Numbered from the stretch's first letter, positions 17,389 through 26,849 are shown. The stretch is 64,000 nt of DNA from Nocardiopsis sp. NRRL B-16309 (GCF_001279585.1 NZ_LGEC01000092.1:124001-188000); one strand, 5' to 3'. Made by a program: numbers and translations. Notes: generated from the letters alone by a model not told the origin.

Positions 17389-18437
17389 ATGAGCGTGCGA
17401 ACGCCCGTCCTCGCCGCGGCGGCCCTGGCAGTGAGCCTGGCCGCCGTCGGCTGCGCGGCCCTCGGCGGCCCGGACGACGGCGACGACCTCACCGTGGGGT
17501 ACCTGACCAACATCACGCACGCCCCGGCCCTGGTCGCCGACCACGACGACGCCTACGCCGACGCGCTCGGCGCGGACGCCCGGGTCGCCGTCCAGACCTT
17601 CAACGCCGGGCCCGACCTGGTCAACGCGCTCTTCTCCGGAGAGGTCGACGCCGCCTTCATCGGTCCCAACCCGACCATCAACGGGTGGGCGCAGTCCGAG
17701 GGCGCCGCGCTGCGGGTCGTGGCCGGTTCCACCTCCGGCGGGGCGGGCCTGGTCGTGCGGACCGGCATCGACGACGTCGACGACCTGGTCGGCACCACCC
17801 TGTCCACGCCCCAGCTCGGCAACACCCAGGACGTGGCCCTGCGGCACTTCGCCGCCGAGCAGGGATGGGAGGTCGACACCGCCGGCGGCGGCGACCTGTC
17901 CATCATCCCCCAGCAGAACGCCGAGATCGTGGACGCCTTCGCCCTCGGGGAGATCGACGGCGCCTTCCTGCCCGAACCCCACCTCAGCCGGCTCCTGCGG
18001 GAGCACGGCGGCCACCTCCTGGTCGACGAGGCCGACCTGTGGCCCGAGACCGGCGGCGCGTTCGTCACCGCCAACCTCGTCGTCGGCGCCGACTACCTCG
18101 ACACCCACCCCGACCGGGTCGAGCGCCTCCTGCGCGCGCACCTGGACACCGTCGACCGGATGAACGCCGACCCGGAACAGGCCCAGCGGACCGCCGCCGA
18201 CCAGCTGGCCGAGGTCACCGGCAGCCGCCTGCCCGCCGGGACCGTCGAGTCCGCCTTCGGCCGCCTGGAGTTCACCGTCGACCCCATCGCCCCGTCCCTG
18301 GCCGCCGGAGCCGGGCACGCCGAGTCCGCCGGCCTGCTCGACCCCGTCGACCTGGACGGACTGTACGCACTCGAACCGCTCAACGACCTGCTCGCGCAGG
18401 ACGGACGGGACCAGATCACCGGACCCCAGGAGGACAA

Positions 18438-18441
<4 letters not shown>
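17389..18441 (+). CDS. ABC importer substrate-binding lipoprotein (SsuA/TauA/NrtA-like)
   Basis: A 350-residue periplasmic-binding-type lipoprotein. The signal peptide ends in a lipobox, LAAVGC, near residue 21, so the protein is anchored on the outside of the membrane. The mature part has the NMT1/SsuA-like pattern: LTVGYLTNITHAPALVA, VDAAFIGPNPTINGW and EIDGAFLPEPHLSRLL. This class feeds aliphatic sulfonates, taurine, nitrate or thiamine precursors to SsuBC-like machinery. The ATG at 17389 is chosen because it starts the signal peptide and follows GCGAGGTGAG. It is first in a three-gene operon. Confidence 0.88.
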
Positions 18442-19206
<765 letters not shown>

Positions 19207-19217
<11 letters not shown>

Positions 19218-20076
19218 GTCCTCCGTGCGGGACCGCCAGCTCCAGGGCCTGGACGCCCTGGAACAGAAGCCGGGCGAGGGGCAGCGGGTCGGCCTCTCCG
19301 CGAGGGCGCGCACCCTGTGGGCGGCCACGTGGCCCAAGCTGGTGGCCGTGGCCATCGTCCTGGCGGCCTGGCAGGCCGTGGCGTGGAGCGGGTGGCGGCC
19401 GGTCTACGTCTTCCCCGGCCCCGACCAGGTGCTGCCCCGGATCGCCCAGGAGATCACCTCGGCGGGGTTCTGGGAGGCGGTCGGCGTCACGATGCGCCGG
19501 GCCTTCGCGGGCTTCGCGCTGGCGCTGGTGGTCGGTGTTCTCCTGGGGCTGGCGGTCTCGCAGGTCAAGATCCTGCGGGTGGCGATCGGCTCGCTCATCA
19601 CCGGTCTGCAGACCATGCCGTCGATCGTGTGGTTCCCGTTCGCGATGCTGCTCTACGGCATCAGCGAGTCGGCGATCATGTTCGTCATCATCCTGGGCGC
19701 GGCGCCCTCCATCGCAGGCGGGCTCATCTCCGGGATCGACTACGTTCCCCGCCAGCTGATGCGCGCGGGGCACGCCATGGGCCTGCGCGGCGTCCAGCGC
19801 TACACCCTGCTCATCGTCCCGGCCGCGCTGCCGATGTTCGTCACCGGGCTCAAACAGGGCTGGGCCTTCGCCTGGCGCTCCCTCATGGCGGGGGAGCTGC
19901 TGGTCATCATCGACCAGCAGAACTCCATCGGCTGGGCGCTGAGCCAGGCCCGCCAGCTCAACGACGCCGAGCAGCTGCTGAGCTACGTCGTCATCGTGCT
20001 GTTCATCGGCATCGTCATCGACGTGTTCTTCTCCTGGGCCGACCGCTCCATCCGCGCCCGCTGGGGTGTCACCTGA
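19207..20076 (+). CDS. ABC transporter permease (SsuC/TauC-like)
   Basis: A 289-residue membrane protein with about six transmembrane segments beginning at WPKLVAVAIVLAAWQAVAW. It carries the EAA-type cytoplasmic loop in DYVPRQLMRAGHAMGLRG, which docks on the ATPase. A 30-residue polar N-terminal extension precedes the first helix. It completes the importer with the two preceding genes. No desulfonating monooxygenase or nitrate reductase gene is in the window, so the substrate cannot be settled. Confidence 0.9.
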
Positions 20077-20194
20077 CAGTGTCTTCCCGGGGCCGCCGCT
20101 CGTTCCTCGCTTTGGCCCCGAACTGACCCCCAGTGGCCAGGGTGGGTTGGACGGCCTACCCGCCCCCAGGCGTCCCGCAGGACTTGGACGCGCA

Positions 20195-20219
20195 GGCCCC
20201 CGGGGATGCCCCGGGGGCC
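20195..20219. terminator. Strong bidirectional hairpin
   Basis: GGCCCCCGGGG and CCCCGGGGGCC form a perfect 11-bp stem with an ATG triplet loop, between the convergent permease gene and the HbpS/GlcG-like gene. Confidence 0.65.
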
Positions 20220-20227
20220 GCGAGGGG

Positions 20228-20665
20228 CTATTCGGCCCCGGTCTCGGGGTACAGCCCGGCGGAGCGGATCCCCGCGACGAGGCTCAGTTCGTCGTTGAGG
20301 GAGGTGTCGCCGGTCGCGCCCGCCGCTCCCAGCAGGGCGCCCTCGGCGTCCCGGACGAAGACACCGCCGGGCACGGTGACGACGCGCCCCTGGGCCAGTG
20401 CCGCGACCGAGGTGAGGAACTCCGGCGACTGCTCCGCCCGGGCGGCGATCGCCCGGGTGGACATGCCGAGCCCGAGCACGCCCCAGGCCTTGGCCACCGC
20501 CAGGTCGGGTCGGAGCAGGCCCGACCCGTCCTGCCGGGCCAGGGCGACCTGGACCCCGCCGGGGTCGAGGACGGCGACGGTGAGCGGTTGGAGGTCGTTG
20601 GATTCCGCGTACTTCAGAGCGCCGTCGATCAGCGCCCGCGCCTGATCCAGAGTGATGGCTGCCAA
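20228..20665 (-). CDS. HbpS/GlcG-family heme-binding-like protein (DUF336)
   Basis: A 145-residue protein with the family's opening AAITLDQARALIDGALKYAE, LTVAVLDPGGVQVALARQDG, AVAKAWGVLGLGMSTRA and the C-terminal GAAGATGDTSLNDEL segment. Relatives include the heme-sensing HbpS and GlcG, with roles from heme binding to glycolate or diol-related metabolism. I chose a TTG start at 20665 because GAAGGGGC lies 5 nt upstream and the protein then begins at the usual point; no ATG is available in frame. No secretion signal is seen, unlike secreted HbpS. Confidence 0.82.
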   Translation of the reverse strand: MAAITLDQARALIDGALKYAESNDLQPLTVAVLDPGGVQVALARQDGSGLLRPDLAVAKAWGVLGLGMSTRAIAARAEQSPEFLTSVAALAQGRVVTVPGGVFVRDAEGALLGAAGATGDTSLNDELSLVAGIRSAGLYPETGAE

Positions 20666-20760
20666 GCATGCCCCTTCGGTCGAGTGATGGTCACCACACG
20701 AAGGTAAGCCCTGCACAACCGGTCGGAAAGACCGGCATTCTCCGGATTCGTGGTCCTTTG

Positions 20761-21933
20761 TCAGGAGTATTTCGGCAGTTCGTCCAGCCGGACCCCCGTG
20801 ACGAAGGCGACCGCGTCGACCCCGTCCAGGCCCGAGAGCGGGACGTACCGGTGGTCCGCGGACTCGGCCGGAGGCAGTCCGCACAGGTCGGCCAGCCGCT
20901 CCACCGGGAACAGCGCCCGGTCCGGCGTCGCGTCCGCCAACGCGGCCTGGAGGCTCGACCCGTCGGACACCACCGCGTCGGAGTCGGTGCCGATGACGGC
21001 GTAACCGTCCCCGATCAGCGACGCCACGACGGCACCGGCGCTCCACCAGTGCTGGTCCGTCCCGCCGAAGCGCACGGTGGAGCGGTCGCGTTGAAGGTGG
21101 GTGTTGTGCGCGGAGACCAGGCACGGAGCGCCGGTCCGGGCGACCGCCAGGAGGTGGTCCGCCATCATCGCGTCCCGCAGCCCGAGCATGCGCGCCAGCC
21201 GGTCGGGCGCCTCCGACGCCATGGCCGCGTGGTAGCGCAGGAGCCCCCGCCCGGTCCGGGCGAACAGGAGCGCGCGCTCGTACCCCTCGTCGGAGTCGGC
21301 CCGCCGCAGGCCGGGGGCCTCGGCCTCGAAGACGCCCATCATGTCGTCGGCCGCCACCCGCAGGGCCCGCGCCTCGTCGGAGCCGCCGACGGACGCCGAG
21401 GGGTCCATCATGGCCGCCGGGTTCTCCCAGGCGGCGTCGTCGATGTCGGCGAACGCGCCGGACGGCACCCGGCCGAGGTGGTCGCGCAGGTACCGGCTCG
21501 CGGCCTCCAGGGCCGGTCGCGGACTGGCCGCGCCCGAGATCTCCAGCGGTGAGTCGATCCCGTGGAACCTGACCCGCTCCCCGGGCCCGCGGCCCTCGTT
21601 GTACTCCCGCATCCACGCCACCAGGGCGCGGTTGCCCGGAAGGGCGCCCCACCCGTGGCTGAGGGCCGTGTCGAAGTCCAGGCCGTCCGTGCGGCCGGTG
21701 ACGTGGTCGTCGACGGCCGCCGCGGCCAGGCAGTCGGTCTCCAGCGCGAAGGACCGGAACCCCCGGTGCTCCACCAGGTGGGCGAACACCTCGTTGCGCA
21801 GCAGCAGGAACTTCTCCACACCGTGCGTCGGCTCGCCCATGCCCAGCAGCCGGGGTGTGCGCCCCCACGCGTCCAGGAGGCGCCCCACCGCGGGGCCCGG
21901 GTCGGCGCGCAGGCCGTAGTCGGAAAGGGACAT
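20761..21933 (-). CDS. Erythromycin esterase family protein
   Basis: A 390-residue protein with the Ere/succinoglycan-biosynthesis-like pattern: LLGMGEPTHGVEKFLLLRNE (metal or catalytic His and Glu), FRSFALETDC, VRFHGIDSPLEI and CLVSAHNTHLQRD. Members hydrolyse the macrolide lactone or act on other esters. ATG 21933 is preferred over the adjacent GTG at 21936. It is divergent from a double-MerR regulator of the TioE type, a conserved pairing that suggests drug- or ligand-responsive expression. Real activity against macrolides is unproven for most relatives. Confidence 0.88.
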   Translation of the reverse strand: MSLSDYGLRADPGPAVGRLLDAWGRTPRLLGMGEPTHGVEKFLLLRNEVFAHLVEHRGFRSFALETDCLAAAAVDDHVTGRTDGLDFDTALSHGWGALPGNRALVAWMREYNEGRGPGERVRFHGIDSPLEISGAASPRPALEAASRYLRDHLGRVPSGAFADIDDAAWENPAAMMDPSASVGGSDEARALRVAADDMMGVFEAEAPGLRRADSDEGYERALLFARTGRGLLRYHAAMASEAPDRLARMLGLRDAMMADHLLAVARTGAPCLVSAHNTHLQRDRSTVRFGGTDQHWWSAGAVVASLIGDGYAVIGTDSDAVVSDGSSLQAALADATPDRALFPVERLADLCGLPPAESADHRYVPLSGLDGVDAVAFVTGVRLDELPKYS

Positions 21934-22049
21934 CACAGATCCTCACCTCGGAACGATCGACTGCCTTCGACCGTATCCTTGAACTACCGGTTGAGACTTT
22001 TCCGCCGATTCACCGTTCTCATGGCGGTCAACCCTCAAAGGACGGGTGC
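21934..22049. promoter_or_regulatory. Divergent promoter region, esterase / MerR regulator
   Basis: A 116-bp spacer that is AT-richer than its surroundings. It contains TTGAACTACCGGTTGAG on the plus strand and a TTGACC box on the minus strand. MerR-type regulators usually bind between the -35 and -10 of the gene they control, so this spacer should hold the operator for both genes; I could not fix an exact palindrome. Confidence 0.4.
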
Positions 22050-22799
22050 ATGCGACCGATCGATCTCGCCCGTGAGCACGGGCTCTCCGCGCAGGCGGTC
22101 CGCAACTACGAGGACGAGGGGATCCTGCCGTCGGCCGAACGCAGTGCCACCGGTTACCGCCGCTACACGGCCGTCCACGCGCGGGCGCTGCGCGCCTTCC
22201 TCGCCCTCCGCGCCGGATTCGGGCACGGGACGGCGGCGGAGGTCATGCGTGCCGCGGGACGCGACGACGAGGCGGCGCTGTTCCGACTGCTGGACGAGGC
22301 GCACGCCGACCTCCTCCAGGAGCGCCGAACCCTCGACGAGGTCACCGCGGCCCTCGGTGCCCTCACCGCGGACCCGGAGCCGCACACCGGCGGGGTGACC
22401 ATCGGCGTGCTCGCGCACCGGCTCCGGATGCACCCGGCGTCGCTGCGCAAGTGGGAGCGGGCCGGGATCCTGCGACCCGAGCGCGACCCGGCCACGGGAT
22501 ACCGGCTCTACCCGCCCGACGCGGTCCGCGACGCCCACGCGGCCGGTCAGCTGCGGCGCGGCGGCTACGGGCTGGCCCGGATCGCGGACTTCGTGGCGCG
22601 GCTCCGGTCCGCCGGCGGCGCGGACGCCCTCGACGACGTGCTCCGGCAGTGGCGCGCGCGCATCGCCCGGCGCGGCCGCGCCATGCTCGCGGCGGGCGGG
22701 CCGCTCGACGAGTACCTGGCCCTGCTCGCCCGCGGCCGGTCCGGGCCGGACCCCGACCGGACACCAAGGACGAACGGTTCTGAGCACGACCCGTCGTGA
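22050..22799 (+). CDS. TioE-family transcriptional regulator with two MerR-type HTH domains
   Basis: A 249-residue protein with an N-terminal MerR HTH (IDLAREHGLSAQAVRNYEDE, then GYRRYTAVHARALRAF) and a second one at about residues 115-175 (TIGVLAHRLRMHPASLRKWE, then GYRLYPPDAVRDAH). The C-terminal part is a helical linker. This two-domain build is the TioE family, usually found beside an erythromycin-esterase-like gene as here. AAAGGACGGGTGC gives the ATG at 22050. The last five codons and the stop are embedded in a 56-bp tandem repeat that continues downstream. Confidence 0.88.
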   Translation: MRPIDLAREHGLSAQAVRNYEDEGILPSAERSATGYRRYTAVHARALRAFLALRAGFGHGTAAEVMRAAGRDDEAALFRLLDEAHADLLQERRTLDEVTAALGALTADPEPHTGGVTIGVLAHRLRMHPASLRKWERAGILRPERDPATGYRLYPPDAVRDAHAAGQLRRGGYGLARIADFVARLRSAGGADALDDVLRQWRARIARRGRAMLAAGGPLDEYLALLARGRSGPDPDRTPRTNGSEHDPS

Positions 22800-22990
22800 G
22801 CGGAGGTGGACCCGAGCCGACGGGCCCTCCCGGGCCTGCGCACGACCTGCTCTGAGCGGAGACGGGCCCGAGCCGACGGGCCCTTCCGGGACTGCGCACG
22901 ACCCGCCGTGAGCGGACGTGGACCTGAGCCGACGGGCCCTCCCGGTTCCGTGCACGACCCGCCGTGTGCGGAGACGGGCCCCCGAGCCCA
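22783..22990. repeat. 56-bp tandem repeat carrying the regulator's stop codon
   Basis: The word GAGCCGACGGGCCC begins at 22814, 22870 and 22926 (period 56), with a fourth diverged copy of its start at 22984. In-frame-looking TGA triplets occur at 22797 (the true stop), 22853 and 22909, each in the context CACGAC-N6-TGAGCGGA. The gene's 3' end therefore appears to have been copied downstream. Each unit also has an internal GC-rich inverted repeat. Confidence 0.8.
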
Positions 22991-23034
22991 GGCGCTTCGC
23001 CCCCGGGCCGGGGACTCGCGGGCCTGAACATGAC

Positions 23035-23070
23035 GGGCCCTCGGCGCGCCGTCGTGCGCGCCGAGGGCCC
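23035..23070. terminator. Very strong bidirectional hairpin
   Basis: GGGCCCTCGGCGCGC and its exact complement form a perfect 15-bp stem with a 6-nt loop. It sits between the repeat array after the double-MerR gene and the stop of the convergent pectinesterase gene. Confidence 0.7.
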
Positions 23071-23087
23071 CGTACGGGACGCGGCTC

Positions 23088-24257
23088 CTACCGGCCCCGG
23101 GCCGTGCACACCGGCCGGGCGGGCTCACGGACCGGGTTCCAGCCGTCGGAGCCCGCCAGGTAGGCCTCGGCGGTGTGGCCGGCGGCCTCCTCGGCGCTCA
23201 TCTGCGGGCGGTCCGGGGTGTTCAGCGCGCCCGGACCCTTGTTGGCGAACTCGCGCAGCTGGAACTGGCGCCAGTCGTGTCCGGAGGACATCTCGATCCA
23301 GCCCTGCTCCTTGAAGTGCCGCCCCATCCAGGAGTCGCGGATCAGCGCCTGGGGACGGGCGTCGAGGTCGGAGCTGGGCACCCACGGGCGGCCCAGGTAG
23401 ACCGACTCCGGCGGGGCGTCGCTGGTGAAGCAGGACTCCGTGAACAGGAATCCGAACTCCTGCTCGGGCGGGGTGCTGGGCGCGGTCACGTACCCGTTGT
23501 CGCTGTCGCTGCCGCGGTCCAGGGAGCGGATCTCGCACCCGTGGAAGACGGCCGTGCCGCGGCCGAAGACGAAGTCCACGTCCCCCTCCACGTAGCAATT
23601 CCGGTAGTACTGCCGGGAGGTGGTCTCCGTGTTGGGCGAGTTGGCGTAGAGGGTGTCCTGGTGCCCGAGGAAGCGCACGTTGTCGAACACCAGGCGGTCA
23701 CCGGTGGTGCGGACCGCCACAGCCTGCGTGGAGGTGACCTCGGGGTGCTCCTCGCGTAGGAAGGAGTTCTCGAAGGTCAGGTCGCGGCTGTGCACGTCGT
23801 CGCCGGAGATGACGACACTGGCGCTGCCGGAGGTCCCCCATGTCCCGCCGCCCGGCTTGGGCAGGCCGGACGCGCGGTCGTCGGTGATGACCACGTCCCG
23901 CGGGTCGCCGGTCGCGCCGACGAGGGTCAGGTCGGAGGCGGCGACGACCACGGGTCCGCGGTACACGCCGGGGCCGATGCGCACGGTGGCACCGGCGGGC
24001 GCGGCGTCGACCGCCTCCTGGACGCTGGAGAAGTCGCCGGATCCGTCGGTCTCGACCGTGATCACGTCCGCGGTGTCGTCGTCGCTCACGGGGATCGCCT
24101 CGCTTGCGGTGCTCGTGCCGGTGGCCGTGGCGGCCGTCGTACTGGGGGCGGGGGGCTCGTGTGTGGACGCCGTCGCGATCGCGGAGGCGCCCAGGACGCC
24201 GGCGAGCGCGAACGGCAGCGCCGCGAGCCGCAGCGCCGTGGTCGGGGTGGTGCGCAC
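23088..24257 (-). CDS. Secreted pectinesterase (carbohydrate esterase family 8)
   Basis: A 389-residue protein. A signal peptide covers about residues 1-30 (ALRLAALPFALAGVLGASAIA), followed by a Thr/Ala-rich linker. The right-handed beta-helix begins at VITVETDGSGDFSSVQEAVD. CE8 catalytic motifs are present: GHQDTLYA, VDFVFGRGTAVFHGC (catalytic Asp) and VYLGRPWVPSS (Arg). It removes methyl esters from galacturonan. The GTG at 24257 follows an excellent GGAAGGAGCACCC site. It is the second gene of an operon with a rhamnogalacturonan acetylesterase, 44 nt upstream. Confidence 0.92.
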   Translation of the reverse strand: MRTTPTTALRLAALPFALAGVLGASAIATASTHEPPAPSTTAATATGTSTASEAIPVSDDDTADVITVETDGSGDFSSVQEAVDAAPAGATVRIGPGVYRGPVVVAASDLTLVGATGDPRDVVITDDRASGLPKPGGGTWGTSGSASVVISGDDVHSRDLTFENSFLREEHPEVTSTQAVAVRTTGDRLVFDNVRFLGHQDTLYANSPNTETTSRQYYRNCYVEGDVDFVFGRGTAVFHGCEIRSLDRGSDSDNGYVTAPSTPPEQEFGFLFTESCFTSDAPPESVYLGRPWVPSSDLDARPQALIRDSWMGRHFKEQGWIEMSSGHDWRQFQLREFANKGPGALNTPDRPQMSAEEAAGHTAEAYLAGSDGWNPVREPARPVCTARGR

Positions 24258-24301
24258 GGGTGCTCCTTCCGGGGGAGTGGGGGCCGGGGCGTGGTCCGCG
24301 C

Positions 24302-25129
24302 TCACGCGGCCTGGACCGGGCGCTCGGCGGGCCAGGTCACCGCGGAGTCGGGGAGGTCGTCGCCCAGGCGGCGGACGAGGTACGGGGGCAGGATGCGCTG
24401 CCGCTTCAGCGCGGCGGCGACCAGGCGCGCGACCTCGATCGCGCCGTGCGCCTGGAAGTGGGTGTTGTCCTCGACGCCGTCCGGGTAGTTGGCGTGGGCG
24501 CCCGGGTCCAGCCACAGGAAGTGGTCCTTGGTGCCGTCGGGACCGAGTTCGCCCCACAGCCCCAGGCTGAGCGCGGTGAGGTCGACCAGGGGCACGCCCT
24601 CCCGGTCGGCCAGGGCGCGCATGGCCGCCGGGTAGTCGCCATGGGACTCCCGGGGCACGCCGTCACCGGTGAAGCGGCGCCGTTCGACGGAGGTGACCAG
24701 GACCGGGTGGGCGCCGCGCTCGCGCGCGCCGTCGAGGTAGACGGTGAGCTGCTCCTGGTAGGTGCTCCAGGGTTCGGTGTAGCGGTCGGGGTCCGCGGAC
24801 TTGGAGTCGTTGTGGCCGAAGGAGACCAGCATGTAGTCGCCGGGGCGGATGTCGGCCAGGGCCCCGTCCAGCAGGCCCAGGTCGGCGAAGCTCTTGGAAC
24901 TGGCGCCGGACAGGGCGCGGTTGTCGACGGTGGCGCCGTGGCCGAGGAAGAGTTCCAGGGCCTGGCCCCAGCCCGTCCGGGGCGCTTCACCGGCGGCGTA
25001 GGTGGAGGCGGTGGAGTCGCCCGTGACGAACACGCGCGGTGCCCGGCCGGGGGCGGCCCAGGCGGGGGTGGCGATCAGCGGGGCGCCGAGGACGGCCGCG
25101 GATGCGGCGAGGAAGCTGCGACGGATCAT
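24302..25129 (-). CDS. Secreted rhamnogalacturonan acetylesterase-like SGNH hydrolase
   Basis: A 275-residue protein with a signal peptide of twin-arginine flavour (MIRRSFLAASAAVLGAPLIA) ending near PAWAAPG. The SGNH blocks are FVTGDSTAS (Ser nucleophile), GASSKSF, SFGHNDSKS (block III) and DNTHFQAHGA (catalytic Asp and His). It matches family CE12, which removes acetyl groups from pectin backbones. GGAGAGGCCCC precedes the ATG. It heads the pectin operon, and LacI-type palindromes lie directly upstream, implying induction by pectin-derived sugar. Confidence 0.9.
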   Translation of the reverse strand: MIRRSFLAASAAVLGAPLIATPAWAAPGRAPRVFVTGDSTASTYAAGEAPRTGWGQALELFLGHGATVDNRALSGASSKSFADLGLLDGALADIRPGDYMLVSFGHNDSKSADPDRYTEPWSTYQEQLTVYLDGARERGAHPVLVTSVERRRFTGDGVPRESHGDYPAAMRALADREGVPLVDLTALSLGLWGELGPDGTKDHFLWLDPGAHANYPDGVEDNTHFQAHGAIEVARLVAAALKRQRILPPYLVRRLGDDLPDSAVTWPAERPVQAA

Positions 25130-25143
25130 GGGGCCTCTCCAGG

Positions 25144-25156
25144 GGAAGCGCTTTCC
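25144..25156. promoter_or_regulatory. LacI-family-like operator 1
   Basis: GGAAGCGCTTTCC centres on the AGCGCT palindrome typical of LacI-family operators. It lies 15 bp before the acetylesterase start codon, where a bound repressor would block transcription or initiation. Confidence 0.55.
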
Positions 25157-25169
25157 AGAGCGTTGGCTC

Positions 25170-25183
25170 TGCAACCGATTGCA
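25170..25183. promoter_or_regulatory. LacI-family-like operator 2
   Basis: TGCAACCGATTGCA is a perfect TGCAA-N-CG-N-TTGCA palindrome with the central CG diagnostic of LacI-family sites. It lies about 41-54 bp before the acetylesterase start. Confidence 0.65.
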
Positions 25184-25310
25184 TGACCCTCCCCGAAACC
25201 ACGACGAAACGTCAAGGCCCGCGCGTCGATTTGCTCAGAATTCGGACGGGTCGCCAGCGGAACCAGGGAACTGGCGACCGTGAAGCGCGCGGGGGTCGCG
25301 AGAGCCTGGC

Positions 25311-25324
25311 CACAATCGTTTGCA
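25311..25324. promoter_or_regulatory. LacI-family-like operator 3 (imperfect)
   Basis: CACAATCGTTTGCA, read on the other strand as TGCAAACGATTGTG, matches the second operator at 12 of 14 positions. It is 141 bp upstream of it, a spacing compatible with a DNA loop. The rest of the 295-bp gap between the acetylesterase and the HxlR gene shows no ORF. Confidence 0.5.
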
Positions 25325-25424
25325 CAGACCACGGGCCCAGTCGTCGCCTGACGCTCGGCGCCCCCTCGGGTCGAGCGCGGGGGACGGTCGGTCCGGCCCG
25401 CCCGCGCACGCCGGGTGCGCGCGG

Positions 25425-25832
25425 TCAGAGCGGGCGGACGGGCTCCAGGGTGCGGGCGTCGTAGTCCGCGCGGGCCTCGGTGATCTCGTTCATGTGCTCC
25501 TCGGCCCAGACCCGGATCGCTCCCATCAGCACACCCAGGTTCTCCCCGAGCGGGGTCAGGCTGTACTCCACCTGCGGCGGCGTGGTCGGGAAGACCTCCC
25601 GGCCGACGAGTCCGCTGCGCTCCAGGTCGCGCAGGGTCCGCGTGAGCATCTTCTGGGTGATGCCGTCCAATCGCCGGCGCAGGGCGCCGAAGCGCATCGG
25701 GCCGGACGCCAGTGCGCCGATCACCAGGCACACCCACTTGTTGGAGATGAGGTCCACCACGCTCCGCGAGGCGCAGCTACGGAGGTAGGCGTCGGCTCCG
25801 CCGAATTCTTGCAGGTCAGGAGTGGTATACAC
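25425..25832 (-). CDS. HxlR-family transcriptional regulator
   Basis: A 135-residue winged-helix regulator. The HxlR core is clear: LISNKWVCLVIGALASGPMRF (helix 1-2), GITQKMLTRTLRDLERSGLV (recognition helix) and VEYSLTPLGENLGVLMGAI (wing and dimer helix). The conserved N-terminal Cys, often redox- or electrophile-sensing, is present in YLRSCASRS. It starts at GTG 25832. It is divergent from an NADP-dependent quinone-reductase-like gene, the usual regulatory partner of HxlR proteins, so it probably represses that gene until an electrophile appears. Confidence 0.9.
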   Translation of the reverse strand: MYTTPDLQEFGGADAYLRSCASRSVVDLISNKWVCLVIGALASGPMRFGALRRRLDGITQKMLTRTLRDLERSGLVGREVFPTTPPQVEYSLTPLGENLGVLMGAIRVWAEEHMNEITEARADYDARTLEPVRPL

Positions 25833-25882
25833 GTGGTACCTATAGGTCTCGAAAGTGCCTTCTATACAACGGGTACCTTAAC
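25833..25882. promoter_or_regulatory. Divergent operator region with two GGTACCT repeats
   Basis: GGTACCTATA (from 25835) and GGTACCTTAA (from 25872) are direct repeats 37 bp apart in the 66-bp spacer between the HxlR gene and its divergent partner. GGTACC is itself palindromic. The spacer is much less GC-rich than average and includes TATAC-type -10 elements. Confidence 0.5.
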
Positions 25883-25898
25883 CGGCAGCCTGGTTCCC

Positions 25899-26849
25899 AT
25901 GACAGAGCACATGCGCATCGTTCAGCAGGAAGAGCTCGGCGGCCCCGAGGTCCTGCGCCTCATCGAGGCACCCCGCCCCGAGCCGGAGCTCACACAGATC
26001 CAGGTGCGCGTCCACGCCGCGGGCGTGAACCCGACGGACTGGAAGCAGCGCGCCAGCGGCTACTGGTACTCGCTGCCGATCGCCCAGGGCTGGGACGTGT
26101 CCGGTGTCGTCACGGCGGCCGCCCCCGGCGTGACCCGGTTCGCGGTGGGCGACGAGGTCTACGGGATGCCGAACTTCCCCCACCGGCCCGGCGCCTACGC
26201 CGATTACGTCACGGCTCCCGCGCGGCACTTCGCCCGCAAGCCGACGACGCTGGACCACGTCGGGGCGGCGGCGGTCCCCCTGGCCGCGCTCACCGCCTGG
26301 CAGTCCCTCGTCGACACGGCCGGTATCAAGGAGGGGCGGCGCGTCCTGGTGCACGCCGCGGGCGGCGGCGTGGGGCACTTCGCCGTGCAGATCGCCCGGG
26401 CGCTCGGCGCCCACGTCATCGGCACCGCCAGCGCGGGCAAGCACGAGCTCGTGCGCGACCTGGGCGCGCACGACGTCGTGGACCACACGGCGGTCGACTT
26501 CGCCGAGGCCGTCAGCGGCGTCGACGTGGTCCTCGACACGATCGGCGGCGACTACCTGGAGCGCTCGATGCGCGTCCTCGCCCCGGGCGGCCTCTACATC
26601 GGACTGTCCAACCCCTTCGACGTCGAGGGCGTGGCCGCGGCGGCCACGGAGGAGGGCCGCGGGGTGCGCGGCACCACGGTGGTGGTCGAGCCCGACCACA
26701 CGGCCCTGGAGTCGATCACCGCCCTGGTCGAGGACGGGCGGCTGCGACCGGTGGTCAGCGACACCTTCCCGCTGGAGGAGGCCGCCCGGGCCCACGAGCG
26801 CGGCGAGACCGGGCGCACCACCGGCAAGATCGTGCTCACCCTGACCTAG
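25899..26849 (+). CDS. NADP-dependent zinc-binding-type dehydrogenase / quinone reductase
   Basis: A 316-residue medium-chain dehydrogenase/reductase. It has the GroES-like N-terminal domain (VRVHAAGVNPTDWKQRA) and the Rossmann motif VLVHAAGGGVGHFAVQIARALGAHVIGTAS, plus a C-terminal TGRTTGKIVLTLT ending. The zinc-ligand cysteines of alcohol dehydrogenases are absent, fitting a quinone oxidoreductase. The ATG at 25899 is used. Divergent control by the HxlR regulator suggests a role in detoxifying quinones or other electrophiles. Confidence 0.88.
   Translation: MTEHMRIVQQEELGGPEVLRLIEAPRPEPELTQIQVRVHAAGVNPTDWKQRASGYWYSLPIAQGWDVSGVVTAAAPGVTRFAVGDEVYGMPNFPHRPGAYADYVTAPARHFARKPTTLDHVGAAAVPLAALTAWQSLVDTAGIKEGRRVLVHAAGGGVGHFAVQIARALGAHVIGTASAGKHELVRDLGAHDVVDHTAVDFAEAVSGVDVVLDTIGGDYLERSMRVLAPGGLYIGLSNPFDVEGVAAAATEEGRGVRGTTVVVEPDHTALESITALVEDGRLRPVVSDTFPLEEAARAHERGETGRTTGKIVLTLT

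Noticed and set aside
22783..22990. Repeat array considered as CRISPR
   Set aside because: Units are directly adjacent, GC-rich and vary along the whole 56 bp. There are no unique spacers and no cas genes.
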